This document shows, piece after piece, positions 6,431 to 8,560 of a stretch of 8,560 nt of DNA. Every line of letters begins with the position of its first letter. The stretch's first letter is position 1. The notes under the pieces are model-generated. The model saw only the letters and a program-made list of their open reading frames with translations. It was not told the origin of the DNA and searched no databases. Origin of the DNA: Nitrospirota bacterium. Its GTDB lineage: Bacteria > Nitrospirota > 9FT-COMBO-42-15 > HDB-SIOI813. A program made the position numbers and the translations under genes. The DNA is taken from assembly GCA_016214375.1 (NCBI GenBank), contig JACROQ010000125.1:1-8560 (forward strand), written 5' to 3'.

Positions 6431-7119
6431 GATTTCGTTACCTCCTCATTACTGACAATACGGCCGTCAACAAATCTTATCATCCTTCTGCTGAAGGCTG
6501 CTATGTCAGGCTCATGGGTGACAAGTATTACAGTAATGGACGATTCTGTATTCAGTTTTAACAGAAGTCCCATAATCTCCGAGCTCGTCTTTGTGTCGAG
6601 GTTGCCTGTTGGTTCATCCGCAAGTATGATAGGTGCGCCGTTCACAAGCGCCCTCGCGATAGCGACCCTCTGCTGCTGGCCGCCTGAGAGCTGATTGGGA
6701 CGATGATTCTCCCTCCCCTCCAGGCCCATACTCCTGATCGCTGCCATTGCCCGCTGTCTCCTGTTTTTTGCAGGGAGGCCGTCATAGAGCATCGGGAGCT
6801 CAACATTCTCAACGGCGGATGCCCTTGGGAGCAGGTTGAATCCCTGGAATACAAAGCCTATCTTTTTGTTCCTTATGCCTGCAAGTTCGTCTCTGGAAAG
6901 ACCGCCTATATCAGTCCCCTCCAGCATATAATGGCCGTTAGTCGGTTTATCAAGACATCCGAGGATATTCATAAAGGTAGATTTGCCTGAGCCAGATGGC
7001 CCCATTATGGCAGCAAACTCACCCCTTTCAATATTGAGAGAGACATTATTGAGCGCCTGGAGCTCAATATCACCGAGCCTATAGATCTTTGAGACGTCCT
7101 TTATCTCTAATAATGCCAT
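6427..7119 (-). CDS. ABC transporter ATPase of MacB/LolD type
   Basis: Cytoplasmic ATPase powering the adjacent permease. The 230-residue protein has all nucleotide-binding motifs: Walker A GPSGSGKST (40-48), Q-loop Gln92 in FVFQGFNLLP, signature LSGGQQQR (144-151), Walker B IILADEP with Glu169, D-loop GNLDT, and switch His202 in VTHEP. In E. coli MacB this domain is fused to the permease. Here it is a separate gene, as is common in other phyla. The start lies 2 bases after the adaptor stop codon with only a weak AAGG ribosome site, so coupled translation is likely. The substrate cannot be read from the sequence. Nothing in this gene looks damaged. Confidence 0.93.
   Translation of the reverse strand: MALLEIKDVSKIYRLGDIELQALNNVSLNIERGEFAAIMGPSGSGKSTFMNILGCLDKPTNGHYMLEGTDIGGLSRDELAGIRNKKIGFVFQGFNLLPRASAVENVELPMLYDGLPAKNRRQRAMAAIRSMGLEGRENHRPNQLSGGQQQRVAIARALVNGAPIILADEPTGNLDTKTSSEIMGLLLKLNTESSITVILVTHEPDIAAFSRRMIRFVDGRIVSNEEVTKS
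6441..6446 (-). promoter_or_regulatory. Ribosome binding site of permease gene
   Basis: A perfect AGGAGG on the minus strand lies inside the last codons of the ATPase gene, 10 bases ahead of the permease ATG at 6430. It supports that start and shows the permease is meant to be translated well despite its broken frame. Confidence 0.65.
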
Positions 7120-7121
7120 AG

Positions 7122-8279
7122 TTAGAAAAACCTTGGTCCGCCGGGGGCAGACTGCTGCCTGGGTTTTGTGAGAGATTCTACTATGAGTTCCACGTTCTCC
7201 TTTACCTCTCCCTCAATAAGTTCTGTATAACTCCCGTCACTTATGCCTATTTTTACCCTTATGCGTCTTGGTTTGTCCTTTTCTATTATCCAGACGCCCG
7301 GTCCCCTCTCTTTTGAGTTATCTCTCTCTATGTCTGCGGGTTTGAATCTTAAAGCAGCATTAGGTATCTTTAAAATACCCGTCTTCACTGCTGTTATTAC
7401 TGAGACATTTGCAGTCATCCCCGGTTTAAGTTTAAGCCCTGAATTATCCACCTTGATTACCACGTCATAGGTGACCACATTCTGGACTGTGATGGGGGCG
7501 TTTCTGATCTGCCAGACCTCCCCCCTGAATGTTGTGTCGGGATAGGCGTCTACAGTGAATTCCACGTTCTGTCCCACGATTATCTTGCCTATGTCCGCCT
7601 CATCCACATTTGTGTCAATCTGCATCTTTGTTAAATCACGGGCAATGGTGAACAGTGTCGGAGTCTGAAAACTTGCCGCAACCGTCTGCCCCACATCAAC
7701 ATTACGTGAAACAATAATTCCATCCACAGGTGAGAGTATGCTTGTGTATGTAAGATTTGTCCCGGTAAGCTTCAGCGCTGCCTCTGCCTGTGCAATCTGG
7801 GCATCTGTTACAGTTAACTGGGCCTTTGCTGTCTCATAATTTGTTTCTGCTGTATCAAGCTCGCTCTTTGAAATAAGATTTCTTGAGAAGAGTTCCCTGT
7901 TCCTGTCCACTGTCCTTTTTGAATCGGTAAGCGCTGCTACTGCCTTCTCCTTATTCGCCCTGGCAGAAAGGAGGTTTGCCCCCGACTGTTCTACCTGTGC
8001 ATCAAAGAGGGCAGGGTCTATCTGTGCAATGACTTGCCCCTTTTTTACAGGGGAGTTGAAATCAACGTTTATTTGCTTTATCGTCCCTGAGACCTGCGTC
8101 CCTACAAGGACAGTGGTCACTGCGTTTACAGTGCCTGTAGCATTAACAGTCTCCTTTATCTCCCCGCTGGAGACTCTGGCGGTTCTGAACTGTACTTCAT
8201 TTCCCTTATTCCTGAATAGAAAAAATACAATCAGTCCGGCAATTACAATAAGTACGATGCCAGTCAATATCTTTTTCAT
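7122..8279 (-). CDS. macA: MacA-like periplasmic adaptor (HlyD/RND family)
   Basis: Membrane-fusion protein linking the inner-membrane ABC permease to the TolC-like channel. The 385 residues fit the family. There is a short cytoplasmic start and one membrane anchor at about 4-22. The lipoyl half-motifs are VLVGTQVSGTI...VKKGQVIAQIDP (about 57-89) and SPVDGIIVSRNVDVGQTV (183-200), flanking an Ala/Glu/Lys-rich coiled-coil hairpin at about 92-172. Beta-barrel and membrane-proximal domains follow. The ATG overlaps the stop of the upstream TolC-like gene (ATGA), and GGGGG four bases before the ATG is a close-set ribosome site. The gene is intact. The ABC neighbours place it with MacA rather than RND adaptors, while the exported substrate is unknown. 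Confidence 0.92.
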   Translation of the reverse strand: MKKILTGIVLIVIAGLIVFFLFRNKGNEVQFRTARVSSGEIKETVNATGTVNAVTTVLVGTQVSGTIKQINVDFNSPVKKGQVIAQIDPALFDAQVEQSGANLLSARANKEKAVAALTDSKRTVDRNRELFSRNLISKSELDTAETNYETAKAQLTVTDAQIAQAEAALKLTGTNLTYTSILSPVDGIIVSRNVDVGQTVAASFQTPTLFTIARDLTKMQIDTNVDEADIGKIIVGQNVEFTVDAYPDTTFRGEVWQIRNAPITVQNVVTYDVVIKVDNSGLKLKPGMTANVSVITAVKTGILKIPNAALRFKPADIERDNSKERGPGVWIIEKDKPRRIRVKIGISDGSYTELIEGEVKENVELIVESLTKPRQQSAPGGPRFF

Positions 8280-8560
8280 CTTACCCCCATAGCCTTCCCG
8301 AGGCTTGCCTGTGCAATCTTATAGTCATACAATGCCTGTATATAATCTCTCCTCGCATTGCTTAATGCCACCTCTGCATCCGTAACCTCGATAGGATTCC
8401 CAACACCTGCCGTATATCTGCCATTTGCGATCTCAAAGTTTTCCTCAGCCTGTTTTACCGTAAGTTCTGCCGCAGGGATCCTCTCTTCCGCCTCTTTGAG
8501 ATTCAAGAATGACTGCTGTACTTCAAGGAATACATTCTGTCTTAATAACTCTTCATTTGC
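8276..8560 (-). CDS. TolC-like outer-membrane efflux protein, C-terminal fragment
   Basis: The frame is open through the window edge, so only the last 94 residues are seen and the start lies beyond 8560. The segment is one alpha-helical half of an outer-membrane efflux protein domain. The run LEVQQSFLNLKEAEERI leads to the family hallmark RYTAGVGNPIEVTDAEVALSNA and then YIQALYDYKIAQASLGKAMG. It ends right after this helix without the longer C-terminal tail of E. coli TolC. It forms the outer-membrane channel for the MacA/ABC genes that follow, with a 4-base overlap into the adaptor gene. A TTG at 8506 could be taken as a start, but the homology continues upstream of it. Confidence 0.88.
   Translation of the reverse strand, partial: ANEELLRQNVFLEVQQSFLNLKEAEERIPAAELTVKQAEENFEIANGRYTAGVGNPIEVTDAEVALSNARRDYIQALYDYKIAQASLGKAMGVR

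Noticed and set aside
8276..8506. Small independent gene of 76 codons starting at TTG
   Set aside because: The TolC-like similarity continues upstream of the TTG to the window edge, so this is the tail of a longer gene.
1..8560. A new defence, mobile or biosynthetic system
   Set aside because: All coding capacity is explained by known arginine enzymes and a known efflux family; nothing is left that would encode a new system.

Overview
The window is a bacterial chromosomal segment in which every supported gene is on the minus strand, so transcription runs from high to low coordinates. Two blocks are present. Positions about 5280-8560 hold a tripartite ABC efflux operon of the MacA-MacB-TolC type. 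Positions 4-5003 hold an arginine biosynthesis operon in the order argD-argF-argG-argH. The plus strand carries no gene I can support.

Efflux block, in transcription order: the C-terminal end of a TolC-like outer-membrane factor (cut by the window edge), a MacA-like periplasmic adaptor, a stand-alone MacB/LolD-type ATPase, and a MacB/FtsX-type permease split into two reading frames. Neighbouring genes overlap or abut by a few bases, with ATGA stop/start overlaps at three of the four junctions, so the block is clearly one transcript. The permease break at 5660-5663 coincides with a loss of roughly 25-30 residues relative to intact family members. The gene is therefore either a pseudogene, a real split gene with coupled translation, or an assembly error.

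Arginine block: acetylornithine aminotransferase, ornithine carbamoyltransferase, argininosuccinate synthase and argininosuccinate lyase. ArgD makes N-acetylornithine. The other three convert ornithine to arginine, by way of citrulline and argininosuccinate. Deacetylation of acetylornithine and the argB, argC and argJ steps must be encoded elsewhere. A plausible sigma-70 promoter with a perfect palindrome over its -10 lies just upstream of argD.

Three intergenic gaps (argG/argH, argF/argG and upstream of argD) each carry an imperfect inverted repeat of the gtcattctgag...aatctg family. Two copies share a nested architecture of about 135 bp with matching outer arms and look like MITE-like interspersed elements. 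No copy lies inside the efflux block.

Organism: a Gram-negative bacterium is certain from the TolC/MacA parts. The arg gene order and this repeat type suggest a Nitrospirota or Desulfobacterota-like (former Deltaproteobacteria) lineage, but that is inference from memory and not firm. I found no novel defence or metabolic system. The most interesting items are the split permease, the nested repeats and the argD promoter palindrome.
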